From the NCBI GenBank assembly GCA_018063165.1, contig JAGOQU010000007.1, forward strand, positions 1 through 38,763: 38,763 nt of DNA, written 5' to 3'. Made by a program: the position numbers and the translations under genes. Source of the DNA: Minisyncoccota bacterium. GTDB taxonomy: Bacteria > Patescibacteriota > Minisyncoccia > Phycocordibacterales > UBA5272. This document shows, in pieces, positions 31,390-38,763 of the stretch (positions are counted from its first letter, which is position 1; each line of letters starts with the position of its first letter). Under the pieces are notes generated by a model, which had not been told where the DNA came from, made no database searches, and saw only the letters and a program-made list of their open reading frames with translations.

Positions 31390-33108
31390 TTAGTGAATAA
31401 TGTTTTCTAGTAAAGTTAATAGTTGCTTATGATACACTTTTGGCCAAACATGATCCGTGTACGTATGCCAACTTTCTATAAGTGTAAAACGTGAAGAATT
31501 ATCAAAACTATAATAGGGTAAAGGAGAAACTGTTTTATCATTGGTGACGTAAATAAGAGATGGTGCATAAAGAAAAATACCAGGGACTTCTTCAATAAAT
31601 TCCTTTTTAACATCTTCATAAGCACTTACTCTACTTAGTTCGTCATTATTATTTCGTAATGTTTCTAAATTAGAATCTAGTTTTTTACTTACATAATTAG
31701 AAATATTAAGGCCTGGGTAAGTTCTTTGTGAAGAATGCCAAAAAGCATACAAATCAGAAGGTGACTGTGTAATTGTTCCAAATAAAAGAGCTTCAAAATC
31801 TCTATCTTTTATAACCGATTGATTAAGATCAGAAACTTCATATATAGTAATTGTTGTTTCTACACCTATTTTTTCCCAATCAGATTTTATCATTTCTGCT
31901 ACTTTTTTCATTTCTTCTGTATTAGCTGTAGCTAAGGTTATCTTGAGACTAGTCGAAGCATTTTTTGTAATTGATTTGTTTTCTAGAAGAATTTCTTTAG
32001 CTTTTGTAACATCATATAAAGAAACGCTACCATTTTCATCAAATGGGTAAGGATCATTAATAACTTTACCATACTTATGCAGAACTTCGTTTACGATAGC
32101 GTCTTTGTTGATTGCCATCTGTAGAGCTTTTCTGATATCTTTATCTAAAAGAATATTTTGTTTGTTTGGATTAAAGAAAATAGCAAAAGTTCTTGGAAGT
32201 AAAGATGTATGAACTTTATCTTTTAAAATATTAAGAGTACCGATCTTGTCAGGGCTTATACCATGTATTCTTTCTATAGTACCATCTTCAAAAGCTTTAA
32301 ATAAATATTTTTCATTTTGATATGTAGATATAATTAACGTTGTAATGTATGGTCTACCTAGTGTGTATTTTTTATGAGATTCTAATGTAAAAATAGTGGG
32401 TATGCCTGAGTTGGTTGCTACTTTTTTTATAGAATAAGGACCACTTCCAATAGCATGAATATTGTAATCACTAAGACTAATTTGGTCTTCATTTAGATTT
32501 TTCCAAATATGTTTTGGTACTATACCTACAGTTAATATATCCATAAAGAGAGGGAAAGGTTTTTTTAAAGAAAATATTATTTTCTTATCATTTATTTTTT
32601 CTATAGATACACCTTCCCATTCAATGTAATGAGGGCTTTTAAGAATTGGATTTTGTATTAAACTGACGGTATATATTATGTCATCTGCTGTTAAAGGAGT
32701 TCCATCATGAAATTCAGCAGATTTTTTGATAGTTACTTCATAATGTAATTTATCATCCGTTTCTACTATTGTTTCTGCCACATCAAGAATTATGTGTCCT
32801 TGAGTATCTTTTTTTGTGATACCTGCATAAATAAGAGAAGTTAAATCTTTGTCTTGGTCACTTGTTGCTAGTATCGGGTTAATAAATCTAGGTGTTCCTA
32901 TAATTCCCTCTTTTATGAGTCCTCCATATGTTGGTATTGATATTAAAAATCTATTGTTATATACAACCAAAGAAGAAAAAAATAAAATAAAAGATATGAA
33001 TAAAAGAGACCAAAAAAGAATAACTCTTTCAGGGGAAAGTGATTTATAAAGTCTCAATATTCCTAACTTTAATGTGTTTAATTTATTTTTATAATAAGAA
33101 GAGTCCAT
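31390..33108 (-). CDS. Solute-binding protein family 5 (peptide-type), membrane-anchored
   Basis: 572 aa from ATG 33108; an in-frame TTG two codons earlier (33114) is less likely. The N-terminus is basic, then residues ~27-52 form one hydrophobic helix without a lipobox, so it is an uncleaved anchor. The family-5 pattern follows: GLIKEGIIGTPRFINPIL, SLIYAGITKKD, HDGTPLTADDIIYTV, and near the end LFGTITQSPSDLYAFWHSS. These proteins bind oligopeptides or metals and deliver them to an ABC permease, but no permease or ATPase gene is adjacent. It lies between secG and rnj on the same strand with short gaps. Confidence 0.85.
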   Translation of the reverse strand: MDSSYYKNKLNTLKLGILRLYKSLSPERVILFWSLLFISFILFFSSLVVYNNRFLISIPTYGGLIKEGIIGTPRFINPILATSDQDKDLTSLIYAGITKKDTQGHIILDVAETIVETDDKLHYEVTIKKSAEFHDGTPLTADDIIYTVSLIQNPILKSPHYIEWEGVSIEKINDKKIIFSLKKPFPLFMDILTVGIVPKHIWKNLNEDQISLSDYNIHAIGSGPYSIKKVATNSGIPTIFTLESHKKYTLGRPYITTLIISTYQNEKYLFKAFEDGTIERIHGISPDKIGTLNILKDKVHTSLLPRTFAIFFNPNKQNILLDKDIRKALQMAINKDAIVNEVLHKYGKVINDPYPFDENGSVSLYDVTKAKEILLENKSITKNASTSLKITLATANTEEMKKVAEMIKSDWEKIGVETTITIYEVSDLNQSVIKDRDFEALLFGTITQSPSDLYAFWHSSQRTYPGLNISNYVSKKLDSNLETLRNNNDELSRVSAYEDVKKEFIEEVPGIFLYAPSLIYVTNDKTVSPLPYYSFDNSSRFTLIESWHTYTDHVWPKVYHKQLLTLLENIIH

Positions 33109-33140
33109 AAGCAAATATACAAAGGACTAACTAAAGGTAA

Positions 33141-33365
33141 CTAATGAAATACAATATTTGATGCAAGAGAGGTAACGAATAATATCACAACAAGTATAGT
33201 TAAACGATGAAGTGATTTCTCTGCGCCACGTTTTTCTAGGGAAGCACTTGATCCTCCGTCAGCACCAAAAGCACCTGATGCGTCAGTGTTTGCTCGTTGT
33301 ATAAGCACAAGAGCTATTAGGAGAGTAGCTAATATTAGTTGCACAATAGATAGCAATTGAAACAT
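33141..33365 (-). CDS. secG: Preprotein translocase subunit SecG
   Basis: 74 aa with the SecG layout: a first hydrophobic helix (LSIVQLILATLLIALVLIQ), the conserved loop with GAFGADGGSSASLEKRGAEK, and a second helix (LHRLTILVVILFVTSLASNIV). SecG helps the SecYEG channel move proteins through the membrane. An extended -10 element ends six bases before the ATG. It heads a minus-strand group with the binding protein and RNase J. Confidence 0.93.
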   Translation of the reverse strand: MFQLLSIVQLILATLLIALVLIQRANTDASGAFGADGGSSASLEKRGAEKSLHRLTILVVILFVTSLASNIVFH

Positions 33366-33371
33366 AATTAT

Positions 33372-33380
33372 AGTATATCA
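33372..33380 (-). promoter_or_regulatory. Extended -10 promoter element (TGA TATACT), minus strand
   Basis: Ends six bases before the secG start codon, giving a leaderless transcript for secG and the genes after it. Confidence 0.6.
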
Positions 33381-33444
33381 TATAAGCTATTTTGATGCAA
33401 AATAAGATGGGTTGTGTTGTGGAAAAACTAATAATCCCTTTAAT

Positions 33445-36400
33445 TTAAATGGTCTTAAGGCTTTTTATTTCATCAATTACAATAGTTTTTTCACCGTTTC
33501 TTGTGGATACTTTACCTTTCACTATAAGAGGTGCATCTAATATGATTAAACTTTTATATTTTTTGTATGTTTCCGGAAATACAGCAACTTCAATAGTATT
33601 AAGGTAGTCTCTTAATTTAAGTAAAGCCATTTTGTCTCCTTTTTTCGTTACTGTTATTTTGCAATTTTCTATTATAACAGCAATAGAAATTTCTTTTCCG
33701 TCAGGTGTTCCATGATGAACTGTATCTATCGTGATACCACGACTATCTATTTTTTCTTTCCAAGGATCAAGGGGGAAACCGGAAACAAACAAACCAAGAA
33801 GCTCTTTTTCCCAGATTAATTTTTGTTCTTGTGAGGTTGGTTTTGTTTTTTTCATTACAAAAGGAGATGAGTCTAATTCTCCAAAGAGACTATTTTGCAT
33901 AATATTATCTTTGACTACGTGTTTATGAAAATCAAGAATACTTTCTAAGTTAGCTAAAATTTCTCCTCTTTCTCCAAAATTATCAAGAGCACCACACATA
34001 GTAAGAGCAGTGAGTGATTTTTTATTTAAGTTTTTGTGAGTAACACGTTTAATGAAATCCTCAAAAGATTTATAGGGTCCATTTTTTTCTCTTTCTTCTA
34101 TTATTGCATCTGAAATATCAACACCTAGGTTTTTAACAGTGTAAAGACCAAATCGTATTTCTTCTTTTCCATTTAGATCCTTAACAATACTAAAACCACC
34201 TTGACTCATGTTAACATCAGGGGGTAATACAATAATACCCATACGTTTACATTCAGAAACTATTTCTGCAATTTTCTCAACATCACCACTTTCATTTGTC
34301 ATGATAGCTGTCATATAAGCAACTGGAAAGTTTGCTTTCATATAAGCTGTTTGGTAAGCAACTCTACCATAACTAGCTGCGTGCGCTTTGTTAAAACCAT
34401 AAGCAGCAAAAGGTTCGATAAGAGACCATAGTAACTGACTTTTCTTTTCGGAAAGACCATGTTCTATAAAACCTTTATGTAATTTTTCTTTTTGATCTTG
34501 CATTTCTGCAGGAATTTTTTTACCCATCGCTTTACGTAACTTGTCAGCTTCAAGCCAGGAGTATCCTGCTAAATGAATAGCAATGAGCATCACATCGTCT
34601 TGGTAAACAATTACCCCAAAAGATTGATCAAGGATAGGTTCAAGTCTTGGGTCAAGAAATGAAATAAGTGAAGGGTTATGTTTACGTGCAATATAATCCG
34701 GTATCATTTCAAGCGGTCCAGGACGATAAAGTGCCACCATGGCGTTAATATCAAAAATAGTACTAGGTTTAAGTTCTTTAAGAAATCGTGTCATCCCTGA
34801 TCCATTTAATTGAAATAAACCAACGGTTTCACCTCGAGATAGCATGTTGAAAGTGTTTGAGTCATCTAGGGGTATGTTCTCTATGTCAACATCTACACCA
34901 TAACGTTCTTTAGTTATTTTAAGAGCATCTCCAAGAATTGTTAAATTTCGTATACCTAAAAAGTCAAATTTAAGAAGACCTGCATCTTCAACTGTGTACA
35001 TGTCGTACTGAGTAATGACTTTACCACCTTTAGGATCTTTTTGTATTGGTGTGAATTCCCAGAGTGGCGTAGGTGAAATAACAGTTCCTGCTGCGTGAAC
35101 AGAAATGTGTCTGGCGCATCCTTCAATTTTTTGTGCCATGTCTAGAATAGTTTGTACTTCTCTATCAGTATCGTAAACAGCTTTAAGTTCAGGTATCTCT
35201 TCTAATGCTCCAGCTATCGTTACTGGAAAACCTTGTTTTGGTGGTGGTATCATTTTACTTATTCTATCTCCTACCATGTACGGATATTTCATGGCTCTAG
35301 CCACGTCTCTTACCGCTCCACGAGCCATCATCGTCCCAAACGTTCCTATTTGTGCAACGTTATCTATACCATATTTACTACGTGCATAGTCGATAACCTT
35401 GTCTCGTTTTGTGTCAGAATAGTCCATATCAATATCGGGCGCAGAAGGTCTTTCAGGGTTCAAAAAGCGTTCAAAAGGAAGCTTATAAGCAATAGGGTCA
35501 CATTTAGTTATTCGTAAAAGATAGGTGACAAGAGATCCAGCTACAGAGCCTCTAATGTTAGTGAGTATGTCATTTTCTCGAGCAAATCTGAGTAAGTCGT
35601 ATACTACAAGAAAATAAGGAGAATAACCTTTGTCAGCTATAACCTTCAGTTCATAATCAAGTCTTTTTTTTACAGAATCTGTTAATTCCATATTACGTAC
35701 TTTAAGACCTGCATAAGCAAGATCTCTTACATCCTCGTCATAACTTTTTATATATTCAATAGCAGGGAAAACCCAAGAACCAAGAGGGATTTCAAGATCA
35801 CATAGATCTGCAATTTTGACGGTGTTTTCTAGAGCTTCTGGTATATCTTTGAATTGTTCATTTGCTGTTTCTTCGTCAACAAAATCAAAAAGATCTTTTT
35901 GGAAAAGATGGTTATATTCTTCTAGAGAGTTTTCTTCACCATGAATAAGAAAAAGAGTCTTATGAGCATTTTTATCTGAAGGTGCTAAGTAGTGAGTATT
36001 CCAAGTTGCAACTAAGGGTGTGTTGGTTAACCTAGAATACTCTATTGTTTTTAATCTCATTTTTTCAAAATGTTCTATAGAATTTTGAGGGTTAATTTCT
36101 AGATAAAAATTACCTTCAAAATTTTTTTTATAAAAAAGTATTCTTTCGAGTGCTTCTTTTTCGTTAATAACTAGTAAGTTACTAATATCTCCCCACACAC
36201 CACCAGAAAGAATAAGAAGACCTTCTCTATATTTAAGGAGAATCTCATCTGTTAGTATAGGGGTGAGTGGATTTTCTATATTAACTTCAGAAGTTAAATG
36301 CATTAAGTTTTTATAACCTATTAAGTTGGTAGCAATAACAACAATTTGAAATACTCGGTCATTATATTTAATTGAAAATTCTGCACCAATAATAGCTTTA

Positions 36401-36573
36401 ATTTTTTCTTTTTTACATACTTTATAAAATTCAATTACACCGTACATGTTACTGTAATCTGTTATAGCAAGGGATGACATTTTTAACGAAGATGCTTTTT
36501 TTACAATAGCCTCAATTTTAGGCAGTGCACGAAGAAGAGAATAATGAGTATGGTTTCGAAGATGAATTATCAT
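33445..36573 (-). CDS. dnaE: DNA polymerase III alpha subunit
   Basis: 1042 aa, shorter than E. coli DnaE (1160). PHP domain at the N-terminus: HTHYSLLRALPKIEAIVKKA, then AITDYSNMYGVIEFYK, in which the usual metal-binding His after TD is Tyr, so the PHP site is probably inactive as in E. coli. Catalytic Asp pair in APDIDMDYSDTKRD (~377-390), third Asp in LLKFDFLGIRNL (~534). YQDDVMLIAIHLAGYS and GFNKAHAASYGRVAYQTAYMKA are further family landmarks. An OB-fold domain closes the protein (~955-1030). The tau-binding C-terminal part of E. coli is missing. It replicates the chromosome as the main polymerase. Confidence 0.96.
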   Translation of the reverse strand: MIIHLRNHTHYSLLRALPKIEAIVKKASSLKMSSLAITDYSNMYGVIEFYKVCKKEKIKAIIGAEFSIKYNDRVFQIVVIATNLIGYKNLMHLTSEVNIENPLTPILTDEILLKYREGLLILSGGVWGDISNLLVINEKEALERILFYKKNFEGNFYLEINPQNSIEHFEKMRLKTIEYSRLTNTPLVATWNTHYLAPSDKNAHKTLFLIHGEENSLEEYNHLFQKDLFDFVDEETANEQFKDIPEALENTVKIADLCDLEIPLGSWVFPAIEYIKSYDEDVRDLAYAGLKVRNMELTDSVKKRLDYELKVIADKGYSPYFLVVYDLLRFARENDILTNIRGSVAGSLVTYLLRITKCDPIAYKLPFERFLNPERPSAPDIDMDYSDTKRDKVIDYARSKYGIDNVAQIGTFGTMMARGAVRDVARAMKYPYMVGDRISKMIPPPKQGFPVTIAGALEEIPELKAVYDTDREVQTILDMAQKIEGCARHISVHAAGTVISPTPLWEFTPIQKDPKGGKVITQYDMYTVEDAGLLKFDFLGIRNLTILGDALKITKERYGVDVDIENIPLDDSNTFNMLSRGETVGLFQLNGSGMTRFLKELKPSTIFDINAMVALYRPGPLEMIPDYIARKHNPSLISFLDPRLEPILDQSFGVIVYQDDVMLIAIHLAGYSWLEADKLRKAMGKKIPAEMQDQKEKLHKGFIEHGLSEKKSQLLWSLIEPFAAYGFNKAHAASYGRVAYQTAYMKANFPVAYMTAIMTNESGDVEKIAEIVSECKRMGIIVLPPDVNMSQGGFSIVKDLNGKEEIRFGLYTVKNLGVDISDAIIEEREKNGPYKSFEDFIKRVTHKNLNKKSLTALTMCGALDNFGERGEILANLESILDFHKHVVKDNIMQNSLFGELDSSPFVMKKTKPTSQEQKLIWEKELLGLFVSGFPLDPWKEKIDSRGITIDTVHHGTPDGKEISIAVIIENCKITVTKKGDKMALLKLRDYLNTIEVAVFPETYKKYKSLIILDAPLIVKGKVSTRNGEKTIVIDEIKSLKTI

Positions 36574-36580
36574 AAAGTTA

Positions 36581-36589
36581 AGTTTAACA
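36581..36589 (-). promoter_or_regulatory. Extended -10 promoter element (TGT TAAACT), minus strand
   Basis: Ends seven bases before the dnaE ATG at 36573; consistent with the leaderless layout of other genes. Confidence 0.5.
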
Positions 36590-37229
36590 GAAAAATATTA
36601 AATATATATAGGTATAACTTTAAAAAAAGTATATAAAATATTCATTATATTTTTTTATATTAATATAACTATAGAGATATTAAAATAGTTAAAATAGTTA
36701 TATTTAACAATATATAATAAATATTTAGAAAAAACAGATAGTTTAAAAATGGTTTTAAAAAATATAATTAAAAATTAATATAATTTAAAAATATTGAAGC
36801 ATAAGTGAGAGGAGGCAGAGAAGTGTGTTTTCTGTTTTTTAAATTTAAGTGAATTAGAATCTAAATATGCTTAATTTCGATTTACATGATTTATCTAGAT
36901 ATATTTTCTTTTTCTTTTAAGTTATTTTAATGATATTTATATTTATTTTAATGCTTGTAAGGGAAAGTATTCTAACTATTAGATAAAACAGAATAAATAA
37001 TTAGCTAAAATATAATATTTTTTAAGTAAATTATTTTACTTTTTTACCTACTTTTTTATGAGCTATTTTTTAAAGAAATGTATATATTTTTCTTACTATT
37101 TTTTGCTTTAAAAATCTAATTATCTTTTTAAAAATAAGCTTTTTTTATTTTGTACTTTATCCACAACTTTATTTGATTTTTATATATACTTTAGAGTTTT
37201 TTTTATTATACTGGGTAGTATAAATCTTC
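36590..37229. other. Long extremely AT-rich intergenic region with one perfect DnaA box
   Basis: No convincing gene lies here. The sequence is almost only A and T, much more so than other gaps. It contains a 9-bp tandem repeat (AAAATAGTT twice, 36682-36699), several poly-T/poly-A runs, and TTATCCACA, a perfect E. coli-type DnaA box, at 37157-37165. Transcription diverges from it, dnaE to the left and the surface protein to the right. It may be an origin-like or promoter region; neither is proven. Confidence 0.4.
37157..37165 (+). promoter_or_regulatory. DnaA box TTATCCACA
   Basis: Exact match to the strong DnaA-binding consensus, 65 bases before the surface-protein start, in the very AT-rich gap. 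A single box is weak evidence for an origin and could be chance. Confidence 0.35.
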
Positions 37230-38763
37230 ATGCAAGAAACAGGCACAAGAATGGGTATAAAATTTAATTTTATTATTGCTATTTTTATAGCTATTTTCTT
37301 GTCTTGTAATTTTTTCTTCTCAACCGTTTATGCACAAGTTGTTAATGTAAACGGAACAACTTTTAATACTGGATCTAAAGAGATTTCCTTTTCGGGAACT
37401 AGTCCAAGAGAGATTACTTTGGTTGGTTCAAGTCTTGGTTCTTCGTTTATTAAAAAAACTTTAATAAAAAATTATGGTTTTTCTAAAACAGATTTTTTCA
37501 CAGTTAAAACTTTTGAAAATAATTTTAAAATTAAAAAATATGTTTTACCACGTTTAACAGAAGTAACTCTTTTACCTATTAAACAATTTAATTCTTTTAC
37601 TTTTAATACTTCAAAAGTTTATGCTTTAAATAATGAATCTGATGTCATTTCTTTAAGTCAAAAAAGAAAGAACATTGATTTGCTTGATCAAGTATCTCTT
37701 GCTTTTTACTGTAAAGTTTCTTCACTTTCTAGTTCTGTTAAAAGTGAGCGTTGTAATTATAATAATATCCTTTCTGGAGTTGTTTTAAAAAATAAAGAAA
37801 ATAGTATTGCAACAAGTTCAATTTCTTTAGAAAAACCTGTAACTAAAGACTCTTTTGTTACTAATATTTTTTCTACAACAACCACAGTCTATATAACAAA
37901 ATATATACCAGTACCTGGTCCAAAAGGTGAATCTGGTAAAAATGGTAAAGATGGAAAAGATGGTGTATCTATTTCAACAACAAGTTCTTCTTATTCAAAT
38001 CAGTCAGTATTCATTCCTTTTTACTCCTCCGTTGGTAATACTGTAAGTAATCTAAGTAATACAACTATTAATTCTGTTACTATAACAGGAGGAACTGGTA
38101 ATAATTTACTTCTTTCTTCTTCGACGCTAACTGATACCGTTTTTAACGGTTCTAGTATTTTTAATGGTAATGTAATTGTTAATAATATTCTTACAGCTAA
38201 TACTATAGTTGCAACATCTGCACTATTTATAGATGCTACTACTACTAATTTAACAATTTTAGGTAATTTGAGAGACTCTAACAATCTCACTGGAAATCCT
38301 GGTCAAGTTTTGGCTTCAAATGGAACATCTACATATTGGACATACGCTACTGGCACTATAATTGGAGGTTCAGCAACGTCTTCTACAATATATTGGAATG
38401 GTGGTTCATGGGTTGAAAATCTTAATTTTTTTGCTGATAGTCAAGGAAATCTTTCTAGTAATGGAACTCTATCTATTTTAGGTACTTCAACACTTGCAAC
38501 TACTACAATATCAAATTTATCAACTCCTAATGCAAATATAACTGATTTAACAGCTGGAAATGCTTTAATTACAGAGCTTATTGCAGCTTCAAGTACAATA
38601 AATAAATTAATTGCTTCATCTGCAACCTTTACAGACGCTACTTCAACTAATTTCTTCTCTAATCTTCTTACTGCTGTAACAGGATTCTTTACTAATTTAG
38701 TTGCTACTAACGCTACTACATCTAACCTTGTAACAGGAACACTTACTGCAACATCTTCAGCAA
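37230..38763 (+). CDS. Giant repetitive surface protein, N-terminal part (3' end outside window)
   Basis: Starts at ATG 37230 (a second ATG at 37251 is possible) and stays open for 511 codons to the window edge. Residues ~10-35 are a signal sequence (FNFIIAIFIAIFLSCNFFFS, likely cut after VYA). Residues ~230-247 are six collagen-like Gly-X-Y triplets (GPKGESGKNGKDGKDGVS). From there the chain is Thr/Ser/Asn/Ala-rich with degenerate repeats such as TSTNFFSNLLTA, FFTNLVATNATTSNL and GTSTLATTTISNL, typical of very large Parcubacteria surface proteins, which often look like phage-tail or adhesin fibres. Probable role: cell-surface attachment, perhaps to a host cell. Function is inference. Confidence 0.8.
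   Translation, partial: MQETGTRMGIKFNFIIAIFIAIFLSCNFFFSTVYAQVVNVNGTTFNTGSKEISFSGTSPREITLVGSSLGSSFIKKTLIKNYGFSKTDFFTVKTFENNFKIKKYVLPRLTEVTLLPIKQFNSFTFNTSKVYALNNESDVISLSQKRKNIDLLDQVSLAFYCKVSSLSSSVKSERCNYNNILSGVVLKNKENSIATSSISLEKPVTKDSFVTNIFSTTTTVYITKYIPVPGPKGESGKNGKDGKDGVSISTTSSSYSNQSVFIPFYSSVGNTVSNLSNTTINSVTITGGTGNNLLLSSSTLTDTVFNGSSIFNGNVIVNNILTANTIVATSALFIDATTTNLTILGNLRDSNNLTGNPGQVLASNGTSTYWTYATGTIIGGSATSSTIYWNGGSWVENLNFFADSQGNLSSNGTLSILGTSTLATTTISNLSTPNANITDLTAGNALITELIAASSTINKLIASSATFTDATSTNFFSNLLTAVTGFFTNLVATNATTSNLVTGTLTATSSA

Noticed and set aside
37185-37212. Two TATACT boxes before the giant surface gene
   Set aside because: Neither has a TGn extension or a reasonable -35, and in such AT-rich DNA the hexamer is expected by chance.
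38021-38290. Minus-strand 89-aa frame
   Set aside because: It is the antisense of the low-complexity repeats of the surface protein, whose plus frame is open across the whole region.
1-38763. Recoding of UGA (as in Gracilibacteria/Absconditabacteria)
   Set aside because: All core genes are full under the standard code without in-frame TGA, and one gene ends in TGA; avoidance is seen but not reassignment.
1-38763. tRNA, rRNA, CRISPR or transposase
   Set aside because: No cloverleaf-like sequence, rRNA conserved stretch, regularly spaced repeats or transposase motif was found in the gaps I read; a covariance-model search was not possible.

Overview
The window is AT-rich, gene-dense bacterial DNA that reads as a Candidate Phyla Radiation (Patescibacteria) genome, probably of the Parcubacteria/Paceibacteria group. 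Pointers are short versions of core enzymes (UvrC 404 aa, UvrA 869 aa, DnaE 1042 aa, a MutY-like glycosylase without the iron-sulfur cysteines), many 50-100 aa proteins of types common in that group, a very large Thr/Ser/Asn-rich surface protein, and the standard code with almost no UGA stops (28 TAA, 9 TAG, 1 TGA among 38 genes whose stop is visible). The lineage call is inference. No rRNA, tRNA, CRISPR array or insertion sequence was seen.

Region 1 (1-6120) is accessory. It holds the C-terminal half of a SNF2-type helicase cut by the window edge, then a DUF262-HNH(DUF1524)-AlbA_2/Schlafen fusion (GmrSD-like). Together these look like a piece of a phage-defence locus. They are followed by tightly packed micro-genes and zinc-ribbon or coiled-coil proteins of unknown role. 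Region 2 (6138-9248) is a two-gene envelope operon: a membrane-anchored DUF3142 protein and an exported TPR-like protein with a Cys-Gly-Pro-Tyr-Phe-Pro start to the mature chain. Region 3 (9375-14340) mixes small unknowns with a HAD-like phosphatase, a DUF2130 coiled-coil protein with nuclease-like residues, TrhO (tRNA uridine hydroxylation) and a PrmC-like methyltransferase whose NPPY motif reads VPPY.

Region 4 (14510-25532) is mainly DNA repair and nucleotide supply: uvrA, uvrC, nrdA and nrdB, then an S51 peptidase-like protein, an anchored FKBP isomerase and a divergent ATP-grasp (Ddl-like) protein. Region 5 (25559-36573) is mostly on the minus strand: a small Cys/His hydrolase-like protein, a DUF1508 protein with a Lys/Ala tail, mutY (plus strand), an MFS transporter with an RsuA-type pseudouridine synthase, a secG/solute-binding-protein/RNase J operon, and dnaE. 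Region 6 (36574-38763) is a 656-base, extremely AT-rich gap with one perfect DnaA box, followed by the 5' end of the giant surface protein.

Two genome-wide habits are visible. Many genes have an extended -10 box (TGn + TATACT-like) ending only 6-7 bases before the start codon, which predicts leaderless mRNAs. Gene ends are often marked by long intrinsic-terminator hairpins, several serving convergent genes.
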